Shown: positions 53,374 through 63,079 of the stretch, one piece after another | Numbering within the stretch: position 1 is the first letter of the stretch | Layout: the number at the start of each line of letters is the position of its first letter | Notes under the pieces: generated by a model | What the model saw: only the letters and a program-made list of their open reading frames with translations | The model's database searches: none | What the model was told of the DNA's origin: nothing | Position numbers and translations under genes: made by a program | DNA from: Paenibacillus caui | GTDB lineage: Bacteria > Bacillota > Bacilli > Paenibacillales > Paenibacillaceae | Assembly: GCF_019904135.1 (NCBI RefSeq) | Contig: NZ_JAIOGQ010000023.1 | Span: 1 to 64,000 of the forward strand | Direction: 5' to 3' | DNA length: 64,000 nt

Positions 53374-53404
53374 ACTGTTATATTGACTATTATACTGTTA
53401 TATT
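53374..53404. promoter_or_regulatory. Two 11-bp direct repeats (MocR operator candidate)
   Basis: ACTGTTATATT occurs at 53374-53384 and again at 53394-53404, exactly 20 bp apart (about two helical turns), between the divergent MocR and aminotransferase genes. MocR/PdxR regulators are known to bind direct repeats. Confidence 0.75.
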
Positions 53405-53455
53405 CCCAAGAAGCTATGATGTAAAGCAAGAAAAACTAGCCTGGGGGGAAAGAAC

Positions 53456-54670
53456 ATGAATTGGTCAAAGGCGGCCCAAAATTTGAAGCCATCCGTAGTA
53501 AGAATGATTTTGAAAGAATCGCAAGGCGAAGGCATGCTTTCGCTGGCAGGAGGACTGCCTTCACCGGCAATGTTTCCGGTCCAAGACGTTCGTGACGCTT
53601 ATGAAAGAGCGTTAAACGGAGAACGCAATGTTCTCCAGTATGGGCTTACGGAGGGCTATGCCCCTTTACGGGACAAAATCCGGCAGCGCATGGAAAGCAA
53701 GAATGTCCATTGTGAAACCGAGGATATTTTACTGACAACCGGATCCCAACAGTCGATCGATCTCTTCTGCCGAATTTTTCTGGATCCAGGCGACCCGGTC
53801 CTGGTGGAATCGCCCACTTATCTAGCCGCCCTTCAGGTACTCGGCACATACCGGGCACAAATTCATGGCGTTGCCAGCGATGAGGAAGGGATGCTTCCGG
53901 ACGATCTGGAGGCCAAGCTTCGTACAATCAAGCCAAAGTTCGTCTATGTCGGGCCTACCTTCTCGAACCCGACGGGGCGGGTATGGAGCATCAGCCGGCG
54001 GGAAGGTCTGGTAAGGCTGTGCAGACAGTACGGGACGCTGATTCTGGAGGACGATCCGTACGGCGAGCTCTCGTTTGAACCGACTGACCGTCCGCCTTTG
54101 TTATGCGAACTGGATGAGTCCTACGGTGGCAAGAGGCATGTTGTGTATACGAGCACATTTTCAAAAATCGTGGCTCCTGCGCTGCGAACCGGCTGGATTA
54201 CGGGAGATAGGGACATCATCTCGATGCTGGCAAGGGCCAAACAGGCGGCCGACCTGCATTCCAGCTCTATTGACCAAAGGGCTCTCGACGCGCTGATGGA
54301 AGAATTTGATTTAAACGGCCACATTCGCTCTGTCTCCGATGAATATCATCGGCGGCTTACCCGGCTGGAAGAGAGCCTTGCGGCAAAATGGAAGGAAACC
54401 AGTTGGCATACGCCGCGCGGGGGCATGTTTATTTGGGTCCGGCTTCCCGAGACGGTCGATACGGGACAACTGCTTCCCTTTGCCATCAAGGAGAAAGTCA
54501 CTTTTGTACCGGGAGAGCATTTTTATGAAGGGCGTCCGCACAAGAATACGATGCGTCTTAATTTTACCCACACGGAGCCGCAGTTGATCGGGGAGGCTGT
54601 CGACCGGCTGTGCAGGGCGTACCGGGCATTTTCCGAACAAAAGGAAGCGGCAAGGGAGAATGTGAAATAG
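53456..54670 (+). CDS. PLP-dependent aminotransferase (2-aminoadipate/MocR-like fold)
   Basis: A protein of 404 residues of the fold type I aminotransferases related to LysN/2-aminoadipate transaminases. PLP lysine in VYTSTFSKIVAPALRTGWIT. Other marks: TTGSQQSIDL, FVYVGPTFSNPTGRVW and ILEDDPYGELSFE. The start follows GGGGGGAAAG. It is divergent from the MocR regulator and 47 bp before an EamA transporter, probably one transcript. A role in amino acid breakdown or export is inferred; the substrate is unknown. Confidence 0.9.
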   Translation: MNWSKAAQNLKPSVVRMILKESQGEGMLSLAGGLPSPAMFPVQDVRDAYERALNGERNVLQYGLTEGYAPLRDKIRQRMESKNVHCETEDILLTTGSQQSIDLFCRIFLDPGDPVLVESPTYLAALQVLGTYRAQIHGVASDEEGMLPDDLEAKLRTIKPKFVYVGPTFSNPTGRVWSISRREGLVRLCRQYGTLILEDDPYGELSFEPTDRPPLLCELDESYGGKRHVVYTSTFSKIVAPALRTGWITGDRDIISMLARAKQAADLHSSSIDQRALDALMEEFDLNGHIRSVSDEYHRRLTRLEESLAAKWKETSWHTPRGGMFIWVRLPETVDTGQLLPFAIKEKVTFVPGEHFYEGRPHKNTMRLNFTHTEPQLIGEAVDRLCRAYRAFSEQKEAARENVK

Positions 54671-54717
54671 ACCGCTCATTCCCTTGCACATTTTTCGAAG
54701 GAGGGTCACTTTAAAAA

Positions 54718-55647
54718 ATGGTAGCTGGGTTATATGCGCTAATGTGCTTGATCTTTGGAACCACATTTCTTGTCATTAAAATCGGCATCGAGGGCGGCGC
54801 TCCGCCCCTTTTATCCGCCGGTATCAGGTTCGTTGTCGCAGGACTTGTTATGCTGATGTTCCTTAAGGCCAAACACAAAAACACCCTTTCTCTTCTATGG
54901 AAAAAGGAAACGGCCATCGTCGGCGCGACTTTAACATTCGGTACATTTTCTGCGCTTTATTGGGCTGAACAATATATTTCCTCGGGCCTCGCGGCCATTT
55001 TGTCAGCGACCGGACCTCTGATGATCCTGATCATTCAATCGCTGATTCATCGAACGAAGCCCGCGAGACCGGCCATGCTGGGATGCATAACCGGACTGGC
55101 CGGCGTACTGGTGATCATGCTGCCCAGTGTCAAAACACAGGTAAGCTTAACATGGATGGCCGGCTGCCTCGTTATTCTAGCCGGCGAGATCAGCTACGCA
55201 TCCGGGACCGTCTATGCGCGGAAATTGAGCGAGCGCTTCGCCAATGTGTCGCCGCTGGCGCTTAATGCCGCCCAAATGCTTTACGGAGGCCTGTTTCTCA
55301 TTCTTTTATCCTCGGCGACGGAGTACTCGAAGTGGACATGGACAGCATTGGAAGCAAGCCTGAATACGGCCTCAATCAGCTCGATTCTTTATCTGATTGT
55401 GTTTGGCTCGATGGTTGGACACAGCATCTATTATTGGCTCGTGAGCAAAACGAATCCCATTTTTCCCTCAACGTGGCTCTATGTGTCGCCTTTGATTGCC
55501 ATTATTCTTGGAGCGGTCTTTTACCAGGAAAACGTCACGTGGGAGCTAGGGCTTGGCGCCGTGGCCATTGTGGCAGGCATCGTTCTGATCAACTCGCAAT
55601 CATGGCTGAAGCGAACCTCTAAAAATGCTTATCTCCGGCAGCGTTGA
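54718..55647 (+). CDS. EamA-family (DMT) transporter
   Basis: A protein of 309 residues with ten helices in two EamA repeats; begins MVAGLYALMCLIFGTTFLVI, and the second half has WLYVSPLIAIILGAVFYQEN. ATG start after GAAGGAGGG. It lies 47 bp after the aminotransferase and probably exports an amino acid-type metabolite linked to it, under the same MocR control. Confidence 0.87.
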   Translation: MVAGLYALMCLIFGTTFLVIKIGIEGGAPPLLSAGIRFVVAGLVMLMFLKAKHKNTLSLLWKKETAIVGATLTFGTFSALYWAEQYISSGLAAILSATGPLMILIIQSLIHRTKPARPAMLGCITGLAGVLVIMLPSVKTQVSLTWMAGCLVILAGEISYASGTVYARKLSERFANVSPLALNAAQMLYGGLFLILLSSATEYSKWTWTALEASLNTASISSILYLIVFGSMVGHSIYYWLVSKTNPIFPSTWLYVSPLIAIILGAVFYQENVTWELGLGAVAIVAGIVLINSQSWLKRTSKNAYLRQR

Positions 55648-55695
55648 CCCTTTTTTGGCGTGACACTTGACACTTGCGTGGTTTCATTTTAAAAT

Positions 55696-55707
55696 CTAAC
55701 CAGTTAG
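55696..55707. promoter_or_regulatory. Operator-like dyad CTAACCAGTTAG before TetR
   Basis: CTAAC/GTTAG arms around CA, followed by TTATAATTG, 25 bp before the TetR start. A matching element (AACTAGTTAGTT then TTAAATTG) precedes the MFS gene at 56430. Confidence 0.65.
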
Positions 55708-55732
55708 TTATAATTGAATGGTGGAGATTAGG

Positions 55733-56395
55733 ATGGCAGCTGAGAAGAAGAAACGGACATACGACGCTGCGCGAACGAAGGAAATCATTCTGAATGCGGC
55801 GGAAGAACTGTTTGCGGAGCATGGCTATTCGGCCGCGCGAATCGATGCGATTGCCCAGAAATCGGGCTACAACAAAAGTCTGATTTACCAATATTTTCAG
55901 GATAAGCTGGGCCTTTATACGGAAGTCGTCAAACGGGCCGACCAACTGGGGGATTCAATCTTAAGGGAACTGATAGGCGATTTGTTGACAGATGAGTCCG
56001 TCCCCTCAGATCCGGTCAAATTCAGGCGTTTGCTGGAAATGCTTATTAGTATAGCCTATCAGTTCATGGTGGAGCATCCGCGCTACTTGAAGATATACGC
56101 TTGGGAAGCGGCGGAGGAATTCAAAACATGGAATCAAATTGCATACCGGCCGGATGATATTTCGGAATTTTACAAGCTGGCGAAGGCAGCCAAGGAAAAT
56201 GGCATCATTCGCAAAGACATCGATGCGTTTCTGCTGCCGATCATGATGTGGAATTCGGTTTCTTCTTTCATTCAGTCGTATTCCCGTCTCAAGGATTTAA
56301 TGGAAGAAATAGGGGAGCCGCTCCCGCAGGAACGCGCTAAAGAACAAATTGTGAAGTTGGTTATTTACGGGGTAATGGAGCCGTCTTTGCTGTAA
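55733..56395 (+). CDS. TetR-family repressor
   Basis: A regulator of 220 residues with the helix-turn-helix at about 12-60 (IILNAAEELFAEHGYSAARI ... SGYNKSLIYQYFQDKLGLY). The C-terminal domain is helical. The ATG at 55733 is favoured over 55718, because TGGAG lies between them. It is 70 bp upstream of a DHA2 exporter with similar operator motifs before both genes, so it very likely represses both. Confidence 0.88.
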   Translation: MAAEKKKRTYDAARTKEIILNAAEELFAEHGYSAARIDAIAQKSGYNKSLIYQYFQDKLGLYTEVVKRADQLGDSILRELIGDLLTDESVPSDPVKFRRLLEMLISIAYQFMVEHPRYLKIYAWEAAEEFKTWNQIAYRPDDISEFYKLAKAAKENGIIRKDIDAFLLPIMMWNSVSSFIQSYSRLKDLMEEIGEPLPQERAKEQIVKLVIYGVMEPSLL

Positions 56396-56429
56396 TGCAG
56401 GGCGGCAACCTTTATCCCTAAATATAAAT

Positions 56430-56441
56430 AACTAGTTAGTT
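56430..56441. promoter_or_regulatory. Operator-like element AACTAGTTAGTT before the DHA2 exporter
   Basis: An AACTAGTT palindrome extended by AGTT, 25 bp before the MFS start. It shares the AGTTAGTT core and the TTxxAATTG flank with the element at 55696-55707. Confidence 0.65.
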
Positions 56442-56465
56442 TTAAATTGGAAAGGTGGAAAACAC

Positions 56466-57995
56466 ATGAATGACGCTCAAATTCAAAGTAGTCCGAAAAG
56501 ATGGTGGATTCTTGGCGCCCTGGCAATTAGCTTGTTTACGGTCGGTCTGGATATGACGGTATTAAATCTGGCCTTGCCAGCGCTGGCCTCCGATCTTCAC
56601 GCCACGACGAGCCAACTGCAGTGGTTCGCCAATGCTTATAATCTGGTGCTGGCCGCGGCGCTGCTCCCGGCGGGCATGCTGGGCGACCGGCTTGGACGGA
56701 AAAAGCTCTTGCTGATGGCGTTGCTGCTGTTTGGCGGTGCGTCTCTCGTATGCGCCTACGCCGAGACTTCGGAAATCTTGATTGCCGCACGCGCAGCACT
56801 GGGCTTGGGAGCGGCTTTCCTGATGCCGCTCTCGATGTCGCTGCTGCCGATTTTGTTCTCAGGTGAGGAGCGGCCGAAGGCGATTCGCGTATGGGTAACC
56901 GCTACTGCCGTCGGGATGCCGCTCGGCCCGATCTTGGGCGGCTGGCTGCTCAAACATTACTGGTGGGGCTCGGTATTTTTGATTAATGTTCCGATCATTA
57001 TTATCGCTCTTATCGCCATGATCTGGCTATTGCCCGAAACCCGCAGCGCGGAAAAAGCTCCCGCCGATCTACCGGGAATACTGACCTCCAGCCTTGGGCT
57101 TACGGCCATCACCTACGGTGTTACGGAAGCGGGGGAAAAAGGCTGGGGTGACGCCGTCACGCTGTCATGGATCATTGCCGGCTTGCTGCTGCTTGCGATT
57201 TTTGTCTTCTGGCAACGGAACGCGCGCCATCCGCTCGTTAATTTGTCTTTGTTCCGGGAGGCCCGGTTTACATGGGGCTCCATATTGGCTACACTGGTTA
57301 ATTTTTCGCTGTTTGGCGTTTTGTTTGGACTTCCGCTTTTCTTTCAAGCGGTTAACGGAGTGGACGCCCAAGCAACCGGTCTGCGCATTCTTCCCATGAT
57401 TGGGGGACTTATGGTCGGTGCTCAGCTGTCAGGAAAGCTGATCAAACTGACAGGAGATAAGATGATCATTGTCTTGGGATTTTTGCTGATGGCTGCCGGG
57501 CTGTTTCTTGGCGGATTTACCGAAGCATCCGGCAGTTATGGATATGCTGCGGTCTGGATTGCCATTATCGGCACCGGGCTCGGTTTTGCGCTGCCAAGTG
57601 CGATGGATGCGGCGCTGGGAGTTTTGGCGGTAGAGCGTAATGGTGTCGGCTCCGCCTTGATTATGGCGCTTCGTCAGGTAGGCGGGACCATTGGTGTCGC
57701 GCTCCTCGGATCGCTGCTGAATTCCGTGTACCATCGGCAACTGGATGTGGGCGGACTGCCCCCGCAAGCGGCGGAAGCCGTTCGGGACAATGTGGCCACC
57801 GGCGTCCAGGTCGCCCGGCAAATGAACAATGCTCCGCTTCTGGAATCGGTCCGCTCTGCCTTTACGAACGGACTGGACGTCATGCTCTGGGCATGCGCCG
57901 GGATTGCCGCATTCGGAGTAATCGCAACGCTGCTGTTCTTGCCGCGGATGAAGCGTACTTATGTGCAGACCATAAATTCAACGAACGAAGCTTGA
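56466..57995 (+). CDS. MFS multidrug exporter, DHA2 (EmrB/QacA) type
   Basis: A protein of 509 residues with about 14 helices. Motif A is GDRLGRKKLLL, the first helix ends in LDMTVLNLALPAL, and motif C is GMPLGPILGGWL. This is the proton-driven drug exporter class of QacA/EmrB. The start follows AAAGGTGG. It is likely induced when a drug releases the adjacent TetR. The substrate range is unknown. Confidence 0.92.
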   Translation: MNDAQIQSSPKRWWILGALAISLFTVGLDMTVLNLALPALASDLHATTSQLQWFANAYNLVLAAALLPAGMLGDRLGRKKLLLMALLLFGGASLVCAYAETSEILIAARAALGLGAAFLMPLSMSLLPILFSGEERPKAIRVWVTATAVGMPLGPILGGWLLKHYWWGSVFLINVPIIIIALIAMIWLLPETRSAEKAPADLPGILTSSLGLTAITYGVTEAGEKGWGDAVTLSWIIAGLLLLAIFVFWQRNARHPLVNLSLFREARFTWGSILATLVNFSLFGVLFGLPLFFQAVNGVDAQATGLRILPMIGGLMVGAQLSGKLIKLTGDKMIIVLGFLLMAAGLFLGGFTEASGSYGYAAVWIAIIGTGLGFALPSAMDAALGVLAVERNGVGSALIMALRQVGGTIGVALLGSLLNSVYHRQLDVGGLPPQAAEAVRDNVATGVQVARQMNNAPLLESVRSAFTNGLDVMLWACAGIAAFGVIATLLFLPRMKRTYVQTINSTNEA

Positions 57996-58059
57996 AAGAA
58001 GACAAAGGTTCTTGATTCAAAATGCAAGTTCATAATAATTTCCAGTAACTTCAAAACGT

Positions 58060-58344
58060 TGCAAAAAGCTAAGAAGAGAAAGAGTACCGCGGTGATGTCT
58101 TTTTAACAGAGAGCTCCGGCAGCTGAAAAGGGGCAAAGAACAACCCTCGGGAACATGGTCTCAGAGCTGCGCACCGAAGCCTTGCAGGGCCGTAGGCTGC
58201 GCCGGAACCCGCATCCGTTACAGTGCTAGGGTATAAACGCTGATTAGCGTCGTACCTGAAGAGGTGAATGCCGCAAGGCATTGATGAAATTGGGTGGTAC
58301 CGCGTGAGCATAGGCTCTCGTCCCTTTGGGATGAGAGTTTTTTT
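58060..58344 (+). ncRNA. T-box leader (methionine type)
   Basis: The region has a GAGAAAGAGTA stem I start, a candidate AUG specifier in GGGAACATGGTCTC near 58160, and the conserved T-box bulge sequence TGGGTGGTACCGCG at 58291-58304. It ends in a terminator, CTCTCGTCCC (58315-58324) with GGGATGAGAG (58328-58337) plus TTTTTTT. T-box leaders sense uncharged tRNA and open transcription of synthetase or amino acid genes. Here it precedes a metG-like gene, consistent with tRNA-Met. The downstream gene is broken. Confidence 0.9.
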
Positions 58345-58374
58345 GCGTTTCAAGAAAAAGGAGGATGGTTGTTG

Positions 58375-59794
58375 ATGGCTTATATTTTTATTGGAGGAGC
58401 ATGGCCGTATGCAAACGGCTCGCTGCATTTGGGACGCCCTCGCAAGCTTGCTGCCGGGAGACTTTCTGGCGCGTTATTTTCGCTTGAAGGGAGACCAAGT
58501 GTTGTATGTTTCAGGCAGTGATTGTCACGGGACCCCGGTCGCCGTTCAGGCCAATCAGGAGGGAGTTTCTCCGGGAGCGATTGCGGACCGTTACCATCAG
58601 GAATTTGCCGATTGCTTTAAGAAGCTGGGATTTAGTTATGATTTATATACGCGTACCGACCGGGAATTTCATCACCATGAAGTACAGGATTTATTTTCGA
58701 AGCTTTTAAATAACGGCTATTTGTACAAAAAAACGATAAACCAGATCTACTGCGAAACGGATAAGCAGTTTTTACCCGACCGCTACGTTGAGGGGAATTG
58801 TCCGGTATGCGGCAATCGTGCCAGAGGCGATCTATGCGATTATTGCTCCACCCTGCTTGACCCGGCCGATTTGACGGACAGAACATGTAAAATATGCGGG
58901 AACCCTCCTACTAGCCGTCCAACCGAACATTTTTATTTTTCGCTTTCCCGTTTTCAGGACGAACTGGCCGAATACAGCGATAAAGCACGGGGATGGAGAG
59001 AAAACGCTGTACAGTTGACAAAGCGCTATTTAAAAGAAGGGTCACACCCTCATTTGGCCCGCACTGCTTATGGGAGCCGGGGCCTTCCATCTTCCGGACC
59101 GGATATTGTCATGCGAATATGTGACCCTGGAGGGGAAAAAGTTTTCAACCAGCCGCAATTGGGCGGTATGGGTTCCGGATATGCTGAAACGTTATCATCC
59201 TGATTCCATTCGCTATTTTTTGATCGCCAACGGACCAGAGAGAAGGGATGCCGATTTCTCATGGAGAGAGTTCATCCACAGTCACAACGGGGAACTGCTT
59301 GGAGCATTTGGAAACCTGGTCAACCGAACCTTGGCATTTATCGAAAAAGCTTTTGACGGGCGTGTTCCGAAAGGGCGATGTTGATGAAGAATGGAGGAAG
59401 GAGGCCGAGGATTTGTATGCCAGATCCGGCGCTTTAATCGAAGAAGGCCGTTTTAAGGATGCGCCCTGAGCTGATTTTCGCTTTCATCCGGCGGGCCAAC
59501 AAATATTTTGATGAACAAAAGCCATGGGTGCAGGTGAAGGAAAACAGGCAAGCGTGCGGCTTCACACTGCATGTATGTGTATGGACCATAGCCAATCTTG
59601 CGAATTTGCTGGACCCGTTCATTCCTTTCTCGTGTGAGAAAATAAGAGCATTCCTTACTCTCGGGCAGCCGGCCTGGAGGCCCCGGTCTATCCCGGATAA
59701 CTGCCGGATCCGGATGCGGGAGCTGTTATTCGAGCGAATCGATGTCAAGCGGATTGAAGAGGAAACGGCAATGATGGAACAGCAGAGAAAATAA
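58375..59794 (+). pseudogene. Methionyl-tRNA synthetase (metG paralogue), multiply frameshifted and deleted
   Basis: From ATG 58375 (after AGGAGG): [20 protein letters not shown], then an extra C near 58437-58441 moves to the frame reading [14 protein letters not shown]...HGTPVA, with zinc cysteines in CPVCG, CDYC and CKICG. At about 59040 (after YLKEG) some 70-100 residues are missing and another frame resumes at [13 protein letters not shown], including DRILSCEY and the KFSTSRN lysine loop (KMSKS equivalent). Further single-base gains near 59377 (KGD) and 59463 lead to the helical anticodon-binding domain ending at 59794. At least four lesions; certainly inactive. Confidence 0.92.
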
Positions 59795-59867
59795 ACCTAA
59801 AGTTCTTGCAGATTGAGGGCTATGGAGTCTATGTTTTGAACATAGGTACGCTAAGTATATCCTCCGG

Positions 59868-59895
59868 CAAAAACAATCGGATTATCGGCCGATTT
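59868..59895 (+). promoter_or_regulatory. Sigma-D-like promoter before the chemoreceptor
   Basis: GCCGATTT (59888-59895) is one base from the sigma-D -10 consensus GCCGATAT, with an A-rich -35 (CAAA/AAAA, 59868-59872) about 15-16 bases upstream. Sigma-D drives chemotaxis and motility genes in Bacillus, matching the following gene. Confidence 0.5.
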
Positions 59896-59998
59896 CTGGA
59901 TTAAAATTTCGCCAAAACAAACCGAAGATAATCTCATGGAGAATTCCAAAAAAAGTGGAGATTTACGGCTAAAATCATTTTACTTCAGGGGGAGTACC

Positions 59999-61709
59999 AT
60001 GTTCATCTTGCGAAATCTGAAATTCCGCTTCAAGCTTGCGATTTTAAACACTACGTCGATCGTATTTTTGCTGATCATCGGTTCTGTCAGCTTTTTCTAT
60101 ATGAATAAGATCGCTGTAAACTCTGCAGCCATGTATGAGCAAAATTTGTTACAAGTCAAAGCGATCAACCAGGTAAAATCGAACTTTAACATCATCATGA
60201 ACGACATTCTCGGCTTGATGCTGACTGAGGATGAGAACATGAATCATGATCTCAACAAAAATTTTGAGGATACCTCGGCTGAAATCGACAAGCTTATGCA
60301 GCAGTTTAGGGCATCCATTTTGAGTCAAGAGGAGCAGACCCTGTTTGATCAAATTACGGCACAAAGACAGGCATTAAGAAGCTCGGTGGATAAAGTGCTC
60401 GCTCTTGCCTTGGCAAACAAAAACGAGGAAGCCTATGCGGTATATCTTGCAGAACTGGTACCGGGGAAGAAAGCGGTAGAAGCTTCGATCGTGAAGCTGT
60501 CGGAGTTAACTGAACAAGATGCGCTGAATCGAAATTCGGAGAACAGCCGGGCAAGCAGCTCTGCCAAATTGATTAATGTCATTTGCCTTGCAGCCGCTTT
60601 CGCTGCTTCTCTTCCTTTCAATAGCTATTATCAGAATGATTACACGTCCTATTCAAGCCCTGCAAAAAATGATGGAAAGCGCGGCTGCAGGCGACTTGAC
60701 CGTCAGCGGCACTTATTTATACAAGGATGAAACCGGCCGGCTGACGCATTCCTTTAACCTGATGGTTGAATCGCTGCGCACGCTTGTGAAGCATATCAAT
60801 GAGAAAGCCGCGACACTGGCGGCAAGCTCGGAAGAACTGACGGCAAGCTCCGAACAAAGCGCCAAAGCGACCGAGCATATTTCGCGTCAGATGCAGACGA
60901 TCAGCGAGGGCACCGAAGCTCACGCACGCGGGGCGGAAGAAATGAACAGAACGATGGAAGAGATGACCACAGGCATTGGACGGATTGCGGAATCGGCGAG
61001 TGAACTTGTCGCAGCTTCGCAGCATTCGGAGAATAATGCGGTAATGGGACATGAATTTTTGGCAAAAGCGATGAATCAGGTGGAGCAAATCCATCGGTCA
61101 ATTGTCGATCTGGCCCAAATGGTGGCTTCACTGAATGAGAAATCGGCAAGTATCGGCGAGATTACGGGTACCATTAACGACATTGCCAATCAAACGGGGT
61201 TGCTGTCTTTAAATGCGGCAATCGAAGCGGCCCGGGCCGGAGAGGAAGGGAGAGGTTTTGCCGTAGTGGCGGCCGAGGTCAAAAAATTGGCCGAGCAGAC
61301 CCGGGATTCCTCGCAAAATGTAGCGGGCCTTATTCAGGAAATGCAAAGCGAAACAGAACGCGTATTCAAAAATATGGAGAACAGCAAAGCCTATGCTCAG
61401 CAAGGAAAAGCGACAATGTCGGATGTTGCGGACAATTTCGATCATATTCTGGACAACATTAAGCAGCTCGCCATGCAGCTGCATGACGTTTCCGCGATCA
61501 CGGAGCAAATGTCGGCAAGCTCCGAAGAAGTGCTGGCAACCGTTGAGGCTTCGGCCAATATAGCGGAACATGCCAAGGAGCTGACACAAAGCGTTGCTGC
61601 CGCGGCGCAGGAGCAGCTCGCATCCGTAGAGGAAGTGAACGGTTCCGCTGCCTATCTCAGCAGCCTTGCTCAGGATTTGCAGACTTCAATTGAGCGGTTT
61701 AAAGTGTAG
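59999..61709 (+). pseudogene. Methyl-accepting chemotaxis protein gene with one frameshift
   Basis: From ATG 59999 (after GGGGGAG) the frame gives a first helix (LAILNTTSIVFLLIIGSVSF) and a four-helix-bundle sensor, ending in the second helix ([15 protein letters not shown]). One extra base near 60610 (CTTCCTTTC) shifts the frame. The next frame continues with the rest of that helix, HAMP ([20 protein letters not shown]) and the signalling domain with [20 protein letters not shown] to 61709. Repaired, it would be about 569 residues and normal. It may be a true mutation, phase variation, or a base-call error. Confidence 0.85.
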
Positions 61710-61829
61710 CGGCTGGTTTCCGGATCCTGTTCGCATGCTGCAATGCATGTCTTTTTCTACCTATACGGTTTGACAGTTCCAGTTTATGGATGATATCGTT
61801 TTTGTCAAAAAGGGAATGGAGAGATGACC

Positions 61830-62786
61830 ATGGGAAAAATCGTTGCGCTTCAATCGCTGGGTGAAGCCTACAAAACCGCGATACAGGAAGCGGCGCCCGG
61901 CTGGAGCCTTGTTGACGGAAGCGATCCCGAAGCTTTGCAGGAGCATCTGCAGGATGCGGAAATTTTGCTCGGCTGGAATAAGGCTGCCGCCGAAATTACG
62001 CTTCAGGACGGCACGTCGCTCAAGTGGGTGCAAAACATCGGAGCGGGTGTCGATCAGCTTCCGCTTGAGCGCTTTTCCCAGCTTGGAATTACGTTGACCA
62101 ATGCGAGCGGGGTTCATCCTTTCCCAATATCGGAGCACATTTTTGCCATGCTGCTCTCCCTTACCCGCCGCCTGCATACGGCAGTCCGGAATCAATCCGG
62201 CCAAGTCTGGGACTTCCAGACAGAAGGAATCGGGGAGGCGCACGGCAAAACGATGGGTATTCTCGGTGTAGGCGCCATCGGCGTGGAAACGGCCCGGCTG
62301 GCCAAAGCTTTTCAAATGAAAGTTCTCGGTGTACGTAAATCCGGTAGTCCTAACGAGTATGTAGACACGATGTACACATTGGATCGTTTAAATGAAATGC
62401 TGAAGCATTGCGATTATGTTGTAAACTGCTTGCCCCATACGCGAGAAACCGAAAAGCTTATAGGGAAAGAGCAGTTCTCCATTATGAAGCCAAGCGCTTT
62501 CTATATTAACATCGGCAGAGGCAAAACAACGGATACGGACGCGATGGTTCAGGCTTTGCAAAGCCAATCCATTGCCGGAGCCGGTCTGGATGTGTTTGAA
62601 CCGGAGCCGCTGCCAGCAGACCATCCGCTGTGGGCGATGGACAATGTCATGATTACACCGCATATGGCCGGATTATCGACAAGCTATATCGAACGTCTTG
62701 CAGCTATTTTTATCGGCAATCTTAAAGCTTATGTTCAGGGACAGGCGCCAAGTATAAATGTCGTTGACCTGGTTAATGAATACTAA
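61830..62786 (+). CDS. D-2-hydroxyacid dehydrogenase
   Basis: A protein of 318 residues of the D-isomer-specific 2-hydroxyacid dehydrogenase family, which reduces a 2-keto acid with NAD(P)H. NAD-binding motif GILGVGAIGVETARL near 145-160, substrate-side NIGRGKTTD, and the catalytic histidine region GLDVFEPEPLPADHPLW ... ITPHMAG. GGAGAG is too near ATG 61824, so ATG 61830 is chosen. The substrate is unknown. It ends before a repeat that carries a terminator. Confidence 0.88.
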   Translation: MGKIVALQSLGEAYKTAIQEAAPGWSLVDGSDPEALQEHLQDAEILLGWNKAAAEITLQDGTSLKWVQNIGAGVDQLPLERFSQLGITLTNASGVHPFPISEHIFAMLLSLTRRLHTAVRNQSGQVWDFQTEGIGEAHGKTMGILGVGAIGVETARLAKAFQMKVLGVRKSGSPNEYVDTMYTLDRLNEMLKHCDYVVNCLPHTRETEKLIGKEQFSIMKPSAFYINIGRGKTTDTDAMVQALQSQSIAGAGLDVFEPEPLPADHPLWAMDNVMITPHMAGLSTSYIERLAAIFIGNLKAYVQGQAPSINVVDLVNEY

Positions 62787-62972
62787 GGAAGGAAGCGGAA
62801 CATGGAATCTACTGCTGATCAGCGATTCCGATTTTGATTTTATACTCGATTCAAAGTAGATCGAAGTGGGAATGGGTGTGAGGTGGAGAGCGTAGCGGCC
62901 GCCTTTAGAGTCAGGTTCTAACCCTATTGCAAGTTTAATAAGAACATGAATCTAACAGCGGTGGAATCCCAT

Positions 62973-63055
62973 ATCCATTCCCTCCCCCACGTACAAACGT
63001 ATCACATAGCACGACAAAGGACCGTCCGGCGAATTTTCCGGACGGTTTTTCTTGT
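62973..63055 (+). repeat. Dispersed repeat copy B (83-bp class) with terminator
   Basis: A near-duplicate of 9431-9512: ATCCATTCCCTCCCCCACGT, ACAAACGTATCACATAGCAC, then a hairpin ACCGTCCGG (63021-63029) with CCGGACGGT (63038-63046) and TTTTT. The stem is better paired than in copy A. It lies between convergent genes. The remainder of 62787-63079 shows no gene. Confidence 0.82.
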
Positions 63056-63079
63056 TTAGAAAGCTTGTAAGCCATGTCC

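Noticed and set aside
53374-53404. Direct repeats considered as a CRISPR or integration site
   Set aside because: Only two 11-bp units, 20 bp apart, between divergent genes; a regulator operator explains them. No CRISPR-like array or cas gene was found anywhere in the window.
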